From contig CAIYSL010000040.1 in the NCBI GenBank assembly GCA_903928915.1, positions 1-64,000 on the forward strand: a stretch of DNA of 64,000 bases, written 5' to 3'. How positions within the stretch are numbered: the first letter of the stretch is position 1; the number at the start of each line of letters is the position of its first letter. Under the pieces are notes generated by a model that saw only the letters and a list, made by a program, of their open reading frames with translations, ran no database searches and was not told where the DNA came from. The position numbers and the translations under genes are program-made. The DNA is from an uncultured Syntrophobacterales bacterium. Lineage in GTDB: Bacteria; Desulfobacterota; Syntrophia; Syntrophales; UBA5619. Positions 41,875-50,842 of the stretch are shown piece after piece.

Positions 41875-44412
41875 ATGAAACGTGATGTCAGCGGTGTGAT
41901 CAGGTCCTTGATCCGGGATGAGGCGGCACGTGCGGAAGGCGCGGCATCGGAACGGGATCCACCCGCCGAGATGACGTCTCTTGGCGTTCCGTTGGTGCGC
42001 GGGGATGATCGCCACCGTATCATCGACCTGACAAACGTCCATGCAATTCGCAACCTGCACACCTTTGTCCGGCTCCTCATCAATGAGGTCGTGGAGCAGT
42101 GCGGGTTCGGGAGCGGCGACATCATGGTGCGCAGAAAGGTCGACGCCAACCTGACCCCGGAACTCTGCGCCCTGGGACTCGACTGGGTAATGATCTACGC
42201 CCGGATCGACGCCGCCGAGAGTCTGCCCTTTTACCATTGCCACTTCGGCAACTGCATGCAGGTGATTTTCCGAGCCCTGCAGACCCAGCGCTGGGGAGGC
42301 ATGCTGTTCCCCGATTTCTTCGGCATCCCCGGGTCCTCTGCCGAAGCGGCGCCGCCGGCGCTCCTGTTCCCCTTCCATCTGCAGGAAACGGACAACCGAC
42401 AGGGGCAGTATTTCCTGGTCGAATACGGCAGGTCGGGTCGTTACCTGCGCATCACCATCGAGGATGCGGCTTCGTCGCGCCTGCAGCTGAGGCACATCCC
42501 GCACCGCGTCGTCGACCAGCGCGTGCGGCAGTCATACCTTGCCGATGTGCACCTGATCGCCGAGCAGATTCACCAGGGGATTCTCCGGGAATGCATGAAT
42601 TCCCGGGCTGAGTATACCCTCATGCCCGCACAGCAGGGCGGACTCTTCGCCCATCTGCGCAGCTGCGGCCTGGACAATCTCCAGTCGCTGCACTTCACCT
42701 GGCCGACCGATGACATCCAGGTGATGCTGCTCGAAAAACAGCAGTCACCCGAATCCCCGAGCGAGTCCTTTGCGACCCTCGTCAAAGAGATGCAGCTGAT
42801 CGAAGATCCTCTGGTGCTGTCCTGCCTCGCCCGGGGCGACATTGTCGAGATGATCGCGGGGAGGGTGCATGTTTTTATCGACCTGTCCCGTTACGGTGCA
42901 TCGCTGAACGTGAGCTTCAACGAGCGCCGGAGCGTGCTCTCCCTGGAGGACTATCTCGGGCAGATGCCCGCCCTCGAACAGGCCGTGCAGTCGCGAAAAG
43001 CGGCACTCAGTGGGGTGCGGCTGTTTATGATCCATCACATCACCGCCGAAGTGATCGGCCTCCTCCGGGCCTTCCAGACGGCCGGATGCGAAACCGTGAC
43101 GACGTTCTTCGTCAAGTACGGCGGGATCATTCCCGATGCCTATCTGGAGACGCTGATGTCGCTTCCCCCCGAGGCATTTCGGTTTTACAGCCTGCAGCGG
43201 CTCGAGTCCCGGGAGCTTCTGTCCGGCAAATTCTCCTTCTCGCGGTTCTTCTCCCCCGTGACGGGTTTGGAAGAAGTTGAACAGGCCGTCTTTCTCGGCT
43301 GTCGTGATATTTTCGGAGCGATGCGTCTCGCCGCCGGCCATCTGTTCTTTACAGAGGTCGGCAAGGCCCGGGAGGCGGGAGAACAGCTCCTGCTGGTGGA
43401 GGATGGCGGTTACCTGGCCCCGCTGATCAACCGGTTCGCACAGGAAGGACGCACCGTGCGGGAAGTTCTTTCCCAGTTTCACGTCCCGCCTCCCGCCTGT
43501 GCGGAAGAGATGCTTTTTTCCGACTGGGTCGGCCATGTCTTCCTGGGGGGGATCGAGCACACACGAAACGGGTATGATTACAATTCCGAAGTCAGGGACG
43601 AATTCGGCCAATTGCGCTTTCCCGTGGCCAGCATAGCCGTCTCCCGGCTCAAGCGAGGGCCGGAAGCGCGGGAATGCGCGGTTTCGATCCTCAACGCTGC
43701 CGAAAACATCCTGCATCGGTTGGGTGTCCTGCTTTCGAAGCGCAATGTGCTCGTCCTCGGGTCCTCCGGCGCCATCGGAGGTTACCTGAAGCGCGATCTG
43801 GTTCAGCGTCTCGATTCGGGCCGTCTCTTCGGCGTGGACATCGCCGCATCCGGAGATGCGGGAGAGAAAATCGTCGAGGCCCGGACCCTGGAAGACCTGG
43901 GGAGCACGGAACTTGCGGAAATCGACGTAGTGATCGGCGTTATCGGCAGGTCGATCCTCAGGAAGGAACACCTCGACCAGATGATCCTGCACGGCCGTAG
44001 AAAAGCGCTGTATTTCATCAGCGGTTCAACCAAGACGGTCGAATTCTCCGCTGTCGAGGCGTACCTGCAGTCCCTGCGCGAGCAAGGCACCCCGCGGATC
44101 GGCGACACTCCCGTAACGGTCGCGTTCAGCGCCCTGCGCGATCTCCAGACCGGGATACTGCAGGGGTACCGGGTCGATCTGGCCCTCGGCGATGATCGGA
44201 CAAGAGACAAGACCTTGTACCTGCTGGGCGAACTGATGCCGATAAATTTTCTGTATTACGGTATCCCCCGGGAAATCGTCGACGAGGTCATGGCGCAGCT
44301 GTTTACCCTTTCCTGCGGTGTCGTGCGACGGCAGCGATCGACGGACAGGCTCCCTCCGCAGCTGCTGGCTGTCGATCAGAATATCGATGCGGATGCGAAT
44401 CCGCTCCGGTAG
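41875..44412 (+). CDS. Large unassigned protein with S-adenosylhomocysteine-hydrolase-like C-terminal half
   Basis: An 845-residue soluble protein I do not recognise as a whole. Residues 1-370 match nothing I can name. From about 370, GVRLFMIHHITAEVIGLLR, LLVEDGGYL, GGIEHTRNGYD, LRFPVASIAVSRLK and NVLVLGSSGAIGGYLKRDL follow the order of S-adenosylhomocysteine hydrolase (substrate lobe, DDGGDL, EETTTG, NVNDSVTKSK, NAD-binding GYGxVGKG). The NAD-loop glycines are kept, but the catalytic lysine/aspartate pair (VTKSKFDN) is replaced by AVSRLKRG. It may therefore bind NAD and an adenosyl compound without the classical reaction. It ends the four-gene cluster. Confidence 0.7.
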   Translation: MKRDVSGVIRSLIRDEAARAEGAASERDPPAEMTSLGVPLVRGDDRHRIIDLTNVHAIRNLHTFVRLLINEVVEQCGFGSGDIMVRRKVDANLTPELCALGLDWVMIYARIDAAESLPFYHCHFGNCMQVIFRALQTQRWGGMLFPDFFGIPGSSAEAAPPALLFPFHLQETDNRQGQYFLVEYGRSGRYLRITIEDAASSRLQLRHIPHRVVDQRVRQSYLADVHLIAEQIHQGILRECMNSRAEYTLMPAQQGGLFAHLRSCGLDNLQSLHFTWPTDDIQVMLLEKQQSPESPSESFATLVKEMQLIEDPLVLSCLARGDIVEMIAGRVHVFIDLSRYGASLNVSFNERRSVLSLEDYLGQMPALEQAVQSRKAALSGVRLFMIHHITAEVIGLLRAFQTAGCETVTTFFVKYGGIIPDAYLETLMSLPPEAFRFYSLQRLESRELLSGKFSFSRFFSPVTGLEEVEQAVFLGCRDIFGAMRLAAGHLFFTEVGKAREAGEQLLLVEDGGYLAPLINRFAQEGRTVREVLSQFHVPPPACAEEMLFSDWVGHVFLGGIEHTRNGYDYNSEVRDEFGQLRFPVASIAVSRLKRGPEARECAVSILNAAENILHRLGVLLSKRNVLVLGSSGAIGGYLKRDLVQRLDSGRLFGVDIAASGDAGEKIVEARTLEDLGSTELAEIDVVIGVIGRSILRKEHLDQMILHGRRKALYFISGSTKTVEFSAVEAYLQSLREQGTPRIGDTPVTVAFSALRDLQTGILQGYRVDLALGDDRTRDKTLYLLGELMPINFLYYGIPREIVDEVMAQLFTLSCGVVRRQRSTDRLPPQLLAVDQNIDADANPLR

Positions 44413-44507
44413 CAGCCCCGACGGGATTACCGGCGAAGGGTGGAAAGGCCGCAGCGCGACTCGCCACGACTGAATCCCACGGCGGTCGCATTCAGCGGAC
44501 CGTAACC

Positions 44508-45893
44508 TCAGGCAGGAGTGGCCGGCGCGCAGCTGGATCTGCGGCGCGGCCGGGAGTAGCCGGCGCCGACGATATCCGCTGCGATGGAGCGCACCGCAGC
44601 CATGGCGGAGTCGACGTCGACGGTGAGAAGCATGCGGTTCCGCATGACGATCCGGCCATTGATGATGCTGGTCGTCACATCGCTGCCCGCCGCGGCATAC
44701 ACGAGCTGGGAAAAGGGGTGGTACAGGGGCGTCAAGTGCGGTTTTCCCAAGTCCAGGATGATGATGTCGGCGCTTTTCCCCGGGACGATGGAGCCGATCC
44801 CCTCGGCCATACCCAGCACCCTCGCACCGCCGATCGTGGCCATTTCCACGACCCTCTCGGCAGGCAGGACGGTGGGGTCGGCAGCGAACACCTTGTGGAG
44901 CTTCGCACACATCCCCATCTCCCCGAACAGGTCGAGGTTGTTGTTGCTGGCGCAGCCGTCGGTTCCGAGACCCACGTCGATCCCCCGGGAGAGCATGGCC
45001 GGGACAGGGGCGACGCCGGCGCCGAGCTTCATGTTGCTCTCCGGATCGTGGGCCACTTTGACATTGCGCGCCGCCAGGACGTCGAGTTCGTCCTCATCCA
45101 GCCAGATACAGTGGGCGGCGACAGTCCCTGCGTCGAGGAGGTCGAGATCGCGCAGATGGTGGACGGGCTTCTTGCCGTACCGCTCCCGCAGGAGGGTGAT
45201 CTCGTCGCGGGTCTCGGCGAGGTGGATCTGGAAAGGGATCCGCGCCTCCCGGGTGACACGCTTGATCGTCCGGAGGGTCTCCGGCGAGCAGGTGTAGGGG
45301 GAATGGCAGACCAGGGCAGGGGTCACGAGCGCCGAATGCCCTTGCCAGCGGCCGACGAATCGCTCCGCCAGTTCCCGGTGGCGGGAGGTGTCGGGCTGGT
45401 CGGGTGTCGGGAAATCGATGAACCCCTGGGCCACGATCCCCCGCATCCCGCAGTCGATCGCCGCGCGGGCGACTGCGCCCTCAAAAAAATAGCCGTCGCA
45501 GAACGTGGTCGTCCCGGAGAGGATCATTTCGGCGATTGCCAGCGTGGTCGCCGCATACACGGTCTGCCGGTTGACGAAGCGGCCCTCCACGGGAAAGATG
45601 GTTTCGTTGAGCCAGCGCATCAGCGGGAGATCGTCGGCCAACCCCCGAAAGAGCACCATCGGAAGGTGGGTGTGGGTATTGACGAGGCCGGGCATGATCA
45701 GCGAGCCGGTTGCGTCGACGACCTCGCGGGCTACAGGGGTGTACCCCGCGGGCAGGGATTGCCTCTCGACGAAGAGGATCCTGCCGCCGCGGATGCCGAT
45801 GCAGGGGTTTGTGATGATATCCCCCGGGGCCGCCATGGTGAGCAGGGTCCCGCCGGTGATGAGGATGTCGAGCTCCTGATCGTCGCGGTTCAT
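44508..45893 (-). CDS. Amidohydrolase, MTA/SAH deaminase family (copy 2)
   Basis: A 461-residue paralogue of the enzyme at 37496-38821. Ligands are HTH in VNTHTHLPMVLFRG, H in FQIHLAETRDE, H in VAAHCIWLDEDELD and D in GLGTDGCASNNNLDLF. The same MtaD-like role is likely, again with uncertain substrate. The start is placed at the ATG at 45893: the open frame continues to a GTG at 45974, but that lies within the spacer of the tRNA-Leu promoter and adds low-complexity residues. It is convergent with the SAHH-like gene. Confidence 0.86.
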   Translation of the reverse strand: MNRDDQELDILITGGTLLTMAAPGDIITNPCIGIRGGRILFVERQSLPAGYTPVAREVVDATGSLIMPGLVNTHTHLPMVLFRGLADDLPLMRWLNETIFPVEGRFVNRQTVYAATTLAIAEMILSGTTTFCDGYFFEGAVARAAIDCGMRGIVAQGFIDFPTPDQPDTSRHRELAERFVGRWQGHSALVTPALVCHSPYTCSPETLRTIKRVTREARIPFQIHLAETRDEITLLRERYGKKPVHHLRDLDLLDAGTVAAHCIWLDEDELDVLAARNVKVAHDPESNMKLGAGVAPVPAMLSRGIDVGLGTDGCASNNNLDLFGEMGMCAKLHKVFAADPTVLPAERVVEMATIGGARVLGMAEGIGSIVPGKSADIIILDLGKPHLTPLYHPFSQLVYAAAGSDVTTSIINGRIVMRNRMLLTVDVDSAMAAVRSIAADIVGAGYSRPRRRSSCAPATPA

Positions 45894-45967
45894 CGCGGCA
45901 GGGGCCTGCGGCAGGGCGGGTGAAGCGCGGCTGAGCAGCGGCGAAAACGACGCAGGGAACGAACTCC

Positions 45968-45996
45968 TTGACACGGTGCGGCAGAACGCATATAGA
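45968..45996 (+). promoter_or_regulatory. Promoter of tRNA-Leu
   Basis: TTGACA (45968-45973), exactly 17 bases, TATAGA (45991-45996). The start would be near 46003, 14 bases before the mature tRNA 5' end. Confidence 0.75.
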
Positions 45997-46016
45997 AAAA
46001 ATCCTGTTCATTCCCT

Positions 46017-46104
46017 GCCTGGGTGGCGGAATTGGTAGACGCAAGGGACTTAAAATCCCTCGGTCCTCGCGGCTGTGCGGGTTCGATTCCCGCCCCAGGC
46101 ACCA
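46017..46104 (+). tRNA. tRNA-Leu (anticodon TAA)
   Basis: An 88-base class II tRNA. The acceptor arm GCCTGGG pairs with CCCAGGC, the anticodon stem is AGGGA/TCCCT with loop CTTAAAA and anticodon TAA, a long variable arm (GGTCCTCGCGGCTGT region) is present, and CCA is encoded. It is transcribed alone, between its own promoter and terminator. Confidence 0.96.
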
Positions 46105-46122
46105 GGTATGGGGAAGATCCGC

Positions 46123-46159
46123 ACGAGCCAGGCAGTGACTGCCTGGCTCGTCTTTTCTT
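46123..46159 (+). terminator. Intrinsic terminator of tRNA-Leu
   Basis: A perfect 13-base stem (46123-46135 with 46139-46151) and a TGA loop are followed by CTTTTCTT. It closes the tRNA-Leu transcript 18 bases after the gene. Confidence 0.88.
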
Positions 46160-46211
46160 GTCGATAGGGATGGGTGTGCCCGGCTTGACCCGCAGCCGCG
46201 TTTCTGTCGCG

Positions 46212-46490
46212 CTACTGACGTATCGCATCCAAATCCCCGACGGGCCTCGTGAAGGTACACTTGAACGGTGCAACGATCAACTTTTCCGCCGTCAACTTGA
46301 CGCTGCCGCTTGGGATGGCAAAGGGGAGCGATACGACGAACAAGGCCGTGCCGAGCACCGTGCCGACCAGAGTCACCGGCCTGACGAGCAACACATCTAC
46401 CGGGATGTCCAACTCACTGGCTCCGAACGCCGGCCCCGAAACCGCGACGAGGGCGATTGCGGCAACCAGGGTCAAAAATGCTTTTCTCAT
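46212..46490 (-). CDS. Small exported protein of unknown function
   Basis: A 92-residue protein with a clear signal peptide (MRKAFLTLVAAIALVAVSG, cleavage after AFG). The mature part has one long hydrophobic stretch (VRPVTLVGTVLGTALFVVSLP) and ends in a conserved-looking CTFTRPVGDLD. It is likely periplasmic or membrane-attached. I have no functional assignment. AAAAGGAGG precedes the ATG, so it is well translated. Confidence 0.7.
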   Translation of the reverse strand: MRKAFLTLVAAIALVAVSGPAFGASELDIPVDVLLVRPVTLVGTVLGTALFVVSLPFAIPSGSVKLTAEKLIVAPFKCTFTRPVGDLDAIRQ

Positions 46491-46532
46491 GGATGCACCT
46501 CCTTTTCCCAGTCTGAGTCTTTATGAACCCGG

Positions 46533-47594
46533 TCAGATCTTTCCCCGCTCCTGGGCGATGCGGATGTAGGTTTCCATCCCGGTCTCCGGAGGGATATACT
46601 GCAGCTCCGCTGTCTTCTTCCGCAGCCCGATTGCCTCGGTCGGGCAGGTGGAGACGCACAGGCCGCAGCCGATGCAGCGGGTGAGGTCGACCAGCGCCGT
46701 GCCGTCAACGATCGCGATGGCGTCCATCTGGCACCGCTCCCGGCATACCTCGCACCCGGTGCAGGAATCCGCTTTCACCCGGGCGAAATAGTTGCTCTTC
46801 ACCGCGGCCGCGGGGTTCGACTGCCGCTTGAGCGAACGGAGCATACCGCAGCAATCGCCGCAGCAGCTGCACATGCCGCCGACGTTCTGGGAGTTGAACG
46901 GCTGCATCACCAGCCCGGCGGCCTCGTTCTTGCGGGCAATCTCCTTCGCCTCTTCGCTGGTTACATACCGCCCCATGCCGTTGTCGACGTAAAAACTGGC
47001 ATGGGAGCCGAACAGGAAGCAGGCCTCCATCGGCTTGTCGCAGCCCCGGTCGTCCATCTTCGCGATCGTCCGGCAGATACACGGGGCGATGGCGATCTTT
47101 TTCTGGTTCTCCAGAATCCGCATCACATCCTCGTAGGGGGCGATGGGCCATTCGGTCACGAGCTCCCGGTTGATCGGAATGGTCCGCATGACCGGGGTAT
47201 CGCAGGCCTGGAGGGTCTTGCCGAGGGCCTGCTCGTGGTACGTTTCGATATCCCGGGCGAGAGCCGCATCGACGAATGGCAGCTGGTATTCGAAGATACC
47301 CACGATGAAGGGCACTGCTGCGTACCGGGCGATTGCGTCCTTCTTCTGGCGAAACACGAGCCCCCGCTTCGCCATGTCTTCGATATGGCCGGCGACGGAC
47401 TCGGGGGTGAGCCCCAGCCGCACGGCGATGCCCTCCGGGGTCTCGAGCATCGGGGACAGGGCCAGGAACAGCTCCGCGTCCGCCTCGGTGAACAGCCGCT
47501 TCAGGATCCGCAGCTCGATGCCGTCCGGCGTGGCGGGAAAACCGGGCCCCATGTCGTCAAGCCTCGCTCTCAGCTTTTCGTAGAGATCTTCCAT
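46533..47594 (-). CDS. Iron-sulfur protein with N-terminal winged-helix-like region and two [4Fe-4S] clusters
   Basis: A 353-residue protein. Residues about 25-110 look like a winged-helix fold (ETPEGIAVRLGLTPESVAGHIEDMAKRG cut short here to the core ETPEGIAVRLGL). The middle holds further cysteines, APCICRTIAKM and then CSCCGDCCG. The C-terminal 80 residues form a bacterial two-cluster ferredoxin (CTGCEVCRERCQMDAI and CIGCGLCVSTCPTEAI). It could be a redox regulator or an electron-transfer adaptor; the sequence does not decide. It is the middle gene of a minus-strand run. Confidence 0.8.
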   Translation of the reverse strand: MEDLYEKLRARLDDMGPGFPATPDGIELRILKRLFTEADAELFLALSPMLETPEGIAVRLGLTPESVAGHIEDMAKRGLVFRQKKDAIARYAAVPFIVGIFEYQLPFVDAALARDIETYHEQALGKTLQACDTPVMRTIPINRELVTEWPIAPYEDVMRILENQKKIAIAPCICRTIAKMDDRGCDKPMEACFLFGSHASFYVDNGMGRYVTSEEAKEIARKNEAAGLVMQPFNSQNVGGMCSCCGDCCGMLRSLKRQSNPAAAVKSNYFARVKADSCTGCEVCRERCQMDAIAIVDGTALVDLTRCIGCGLCVSTCPTEAIGLRKKTAELQYIPPETGMETYIRIAQERGKI

Positions 47595-47648
47595 CCTGTC
47601 CCTCCGTGTTCGTGAGGTGAACTGTGGTGCACACCGAGGAGCGGCGGG

Positions 47649-49178
47649 TCAGTCTCTGCTCCTCGCCTCGATCTGTTTGATCAGATTATTGAACAATATT
47701 TCGTGGAAAGGCAAGAAAATAAACCAGTACACCCTTCCCAGGTACCCTTCGGGGTGGTAGTACGCCGAGATGGTGAGGATCCGTCGGGTCCGATCATCCC
47801 GGACCGTGAATTCAAGCCAGGCCTTTCCCGGCAGTTTCATCTCGGCGCGCAGCAGCAGCCGCCGGTCCTTTTGCAGGTCCTCGACCCGCCAGAAATCGAT
47901 CACGTCGTTAATCCTGAGCGAGGAGTGGCTTTTCCTTCCGCGGGCGGTGCCCACACCCAGCAGCATCTTATCGATCGCACCCCGCATACGCCACAGAAGG
48001 TTGTTCGAAAACCATCCCTCCTTGCCGCCGATCTTGCAGATCGCCGCAAACAGCGCCGAGCCCTCCTTGGCAGTTGTCAAGGAATAGGTGCCGGTATACC
48101 GGGGGCCGCCCGTGAGTTCGTGAAACTTGAGGGCTAGTTCGTGGGCAGGCGGGTAGGCGTCGGACCAGCGGGTATGGATCTGATCCTGCTCCTCACGGTT
48201 CATCGCCCGGATGATCGCTTCCCGGTAGCTCAACGTTCTGAACGGCAGGTAGTGCCGGATGGCCGTATTCTGGCAGATCACCTCGTTCTTCAGACCCTCC
48301 ATCAGCGAGCGGGTAATCGGGGCCGGTACCGGTGTGACGAAGCTGCCCACGTACGAGTACAGGGGAAGGATGGAAAAGAACGGGATAAACAGGCGTTTTT
48401 TCCCAAGCAGTTCGGCCCGGATGTTCAGCATCTCGTGATAGCTCAGGATGTCGTTTCCCCCGATGTCAAAGGAGCAGCCGGCCGTCTCCGGGATTTCCAT
48501 CGTCCCCACGAGGTACTTGATGACGTCGCGGATGGCGATCGGCTGGCATTTCGTTTTGGCCCAGCGGGGGATTACCAGGATCGGGAGCTTCTTGACCAGA
48601 TGCTGGATGATTTCGTAGGAGGCGCTCCCGGAGCCGATGATAATGGCGGCCCGCAGCGTGGTAACCGGAACGGATCCTTTCCGTAATTCCTCGGCGACCT
48701 GGATGCGGCTCTGCAGGTGCAATGAGAGCGTCGATTGGGTGTCGCCGAGGCCTCCGAGGTAGATAATCCGGTTGAGCTTGTTTTCTTCTGCTGCCGTACG
48801 GAAATTGATCGCCGCCTGGATATCGGCCGCGGCGAACTCCCTCTGTCCCAACAACAGGGAATGGATCAGATAGAATGCCGTGTCGACGCCGTGGAGTGCG
48901 ATCCTGAGCTGAGTTGGGTCGAGTGCGTCCGCTGCGACCACCTCTACCTGCGGCCACTGCTCCTGATACACCGGTGATGGCGCCCGCACCATGATTCTGA
49001 CTGAGTATCCCCGCGCCAGCAGTTCGGGGACCAGTCGTCCGCCGATGTATCCGGAAGCCCCCGTTACCAGCACCCGGCCCATCCCAGGCAGCGGCCCGGA
49101 GGGGAGATCACTGCAGAAAAGGTCGCGGTGCGGCTCGGCCGCGGAAACCGTGTCGCGTTCGGTCTGATTCGTCATCAT
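47649..49178 (-). CDS. NAD(P)-binding epimerase-like protein with DUF2867 domain
   Basis: A 509-residue protein. Residues about 30-330 are an atypical short-chain dehydrogenase/NmrA-like Rossmann domain (VLVTGASGYIGGRLVPELLARGY). Residues about 340-505 match DUF2867 (LSLRINDVIDFWRVE-like region, DDRTRRILTISAYYHPEG, GRVYWFIFLPFHEILF). Proteins of this fusion type are common but biochemically undescribed. Its stop is 54 bases upstream of the iron-sulfur gene, and it is on the same strand as the NADH dehydrogenase-like gene. Confidence 0.83.
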   Translation of the reverse strand: MMTNQTERDTVSAAEPHRDLFCSDLPSGPLPGMGRVLVTGASGYIGGRLVPELLARGYSVRIMVRAPSPVYQEQWPQVEVVAADALDPTQLRIALHGVDTAFYLIHSLLLGQREFAAADIQAAINFRTAAEENKLNRIIYLGGLGDTQSTLSLHLQSRIQVAEELRKGSVPVTTLRAAIIIGSGSASYEIIQHLVKKLPILVIPRWAKTKCQPIAIRDVIKYLVGTMEIPETAGCSFDIGGNDILSYHEMLNIRAELLGKKRLFIPFFSILPLYSYVGSFVTPVPAPITRSLMEGLKNEVICQNTAIRHYLPFRTLSYREAIIRAMNREEQDQIHTRWSDAYPPAHELALKFHELTGGPRYTGTYSLTTAKEGSALFAAICKIGGKEGWFSNNLLWRMRGAIDKMLLGVGTARGRKSHSSLRINDVIDFWRVEDLQKDRRLLLRAEMKLPGKAWLEFTVRDDRTRRILTISAYYHPEGYLGRVYWFIFLPFHEILFNNLIKQIEARSRD

Positions 49179-49252
49179 CGGACTGCCCCGTTGTCCATTT
49201 GAGAAGGCCCCGTTCTGGTCCTCCAGGTCCCGGAGATCGGTCGCCGGAGGCC

Positions 49253-50572
49253 TTACGGATTCAAACGCTCATCGTCGCACCGGGTTCTAAATACGCAGGA
49301 AGGGGATTTAGAGAGGGAAGGAGTCTGAGAGGGAAAGACAAAACGAACGGCGCGCTCGTACAGCAGGTAATCCCACGCCCAGTTGATCAGGACCATCACC
49401 CGGTTACGGAAACCGATCAGGTTGGCAAGATGGATGACGAGCCACAGAACCCAGGCAAAGAATCCGGTAAATGTACGAGAACCGATGACCGCGCCGGCCG
49501 CATTCCGGCCGATGGTGATCATCGAACCCCGGTCCCGGTAGCGGAAGGGGAGGGGCTGGCGGCCCGTGATCTGGAGTCCGATATTCCGGGCGGCCGTAGC
49601 TGCCGATTGGATCGCCACTTGGGCTACCATCGGCAACGCCCCGCCTTCCGTGTCGATGAACGCGGCATCCCCAACGACGTAGATCTCTGGGTGACCGGGA
49701 ACCTGGAGAGTGGGTGTCACCGGGACCCGTCCGTCGTTGCGTACCGGGATACCCGAAAGCGCGGCGACAGGCTCGGCCCGCACACCTGCGGTCCACACGA
49801 CAGTCTGGGTGGGGATCGTCTCGCCGTCCGAAAGGACCACCGTCTCGGGGGTTACCGCGGTGACCTTTGTGGACAGACGGACTTCAACGCCGAGCTGGCG
49901 AAGCTTGCCGAGGGTGTACGATCGAATCGACTCGGGCATATTGGCGACGAGGCCCTCCGCTGCTTCCAGCAGGATTATCCGCACCGAACGGAAATCGATG
50001 TTCTGGTAATCCCGGACGATCGATCCGTGAATCAGTTCGCTCAGCGCACCCGCGTATTCCACGCCGGTAGCGCCGCCGCCGACAATGACGAAAGTGAGTA
50101 TTCCACTATCACCGGCCCGGTCGCCGAGCATCGCGGCGCTTTCGAAACAGCAGACGATGTGGTTCTTCAGCTCCACACCCTCTTCCAGGGTCTTGAGAAA
50201 AAAGGCGTGCGTATCGACCCCCGGCACGCCGAAGGTATGGGGGATGCTTCCGGTAGCCACGATCAAGTAATCGTACGGGAAGGCCTTCTTGTCCGTGGTC
50301 ACGATACGCTTTTCCGTATCGATGCGGTGCACGTAGGCCAATGCAAAGTCAACGTCCGGAAAGTCCCGGAAGATGCTCCGTATGGGGTAGGCAATGTCTT
50401 CCGCCTCCAGTTCGGCGGCCGCCACCTGGTACAGCAGGGCGAGGAAGGTGTGATAGTTGTTCCGATCGATGACCCGGATGTCGACGGGTCCGCCTGCCAG
50501 GGTCTTCACGGCCCAAAGACCACCGAACCCGGCCCCGATCACGATGACACGAGGTTTTGCAGTCACAGCCAT
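49253..50572 (-). CDS. NDH-2-type NAD(P)H dehydrogenase (FAD-dependent)
   Basis: A 439-residue flavoprotein of the type II NADH:quinone oxidoreductase family. The FAD site is VIVIGAGFGGLWAV, the NADH site is FVIVGGGATGVEYAGAL, and the second FAD motif is IYVVGDAAF. The C-terminal segment FFAWVLWLVIHLANLIGF is hydrophobic and would hold it to the membrane. It passes electrons from NADH to quinone without pumping. The ATG at 50572 (GAGGGCG upstream) is chosen; the longer frame adds 39 Arg/Gly-rich residues. Confidence 0.88.
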   Translation of the reverse strand: MAVTAKPRVIVIGAGFGGLWAVKTLAGGPVDIRVIDRNNYHTFLALLYQVAAAELEAEDIAYPIRSIFRDFPDVDFALAYVHRIDTEKRIVTTDKKAFPYDYLIVATGSIPHTFGVPGVDTHAFFLKTLEEGVELKNHIVCCFESAAMLGDRAGDSGILTFVIVGGGATGVEYAGALSELIHGSIVRDYQNIDFRSVRIILLEAAEGLVANMPESIRSYTLGKLRQLGVEVRLSTKVTAVTPETVVLSDGETIPTQTVVWTAGVRAEPVAALSGIPVRNDGRVPVTPTLQVPGHPEIYVVGDAAFIDTEGGALPMVAQVAIQSAATAARNIGLQITGRQPLPFRYRDRGSMITIGRNAAGAVIGSRTFTGFFAWVLWLVIHLANLIGFRNRVMVLINWAWDYLLYERAVRFVFPSQTPSLSKSPSCVFRTRCDDERLNP

Positions 50573-50842
50573 GCGCCAACGCCCTCGCCGATGTCCCATC
50601 CCTGCCCTGCGGCAGGCCGCCGGAGGGGAACCCTCCCCGCGCAGCAACCGACCGCCTCGCAGGTAGAATTGTACCGGTGCTTCTGCCAAGTGTCAACACA
50701 GGATGTGGCGCACAGGATGCCCATCAACAGACGGAACGCCGCGGACCGGGAGAACCCGCAGCCTGCGCGCCGGATTGACAAATCGATCTGCATCCGGTAT
50801 GAGCTCAGACAAATTCGGTGCATCCGGTAGGGAGGCAGTGGG

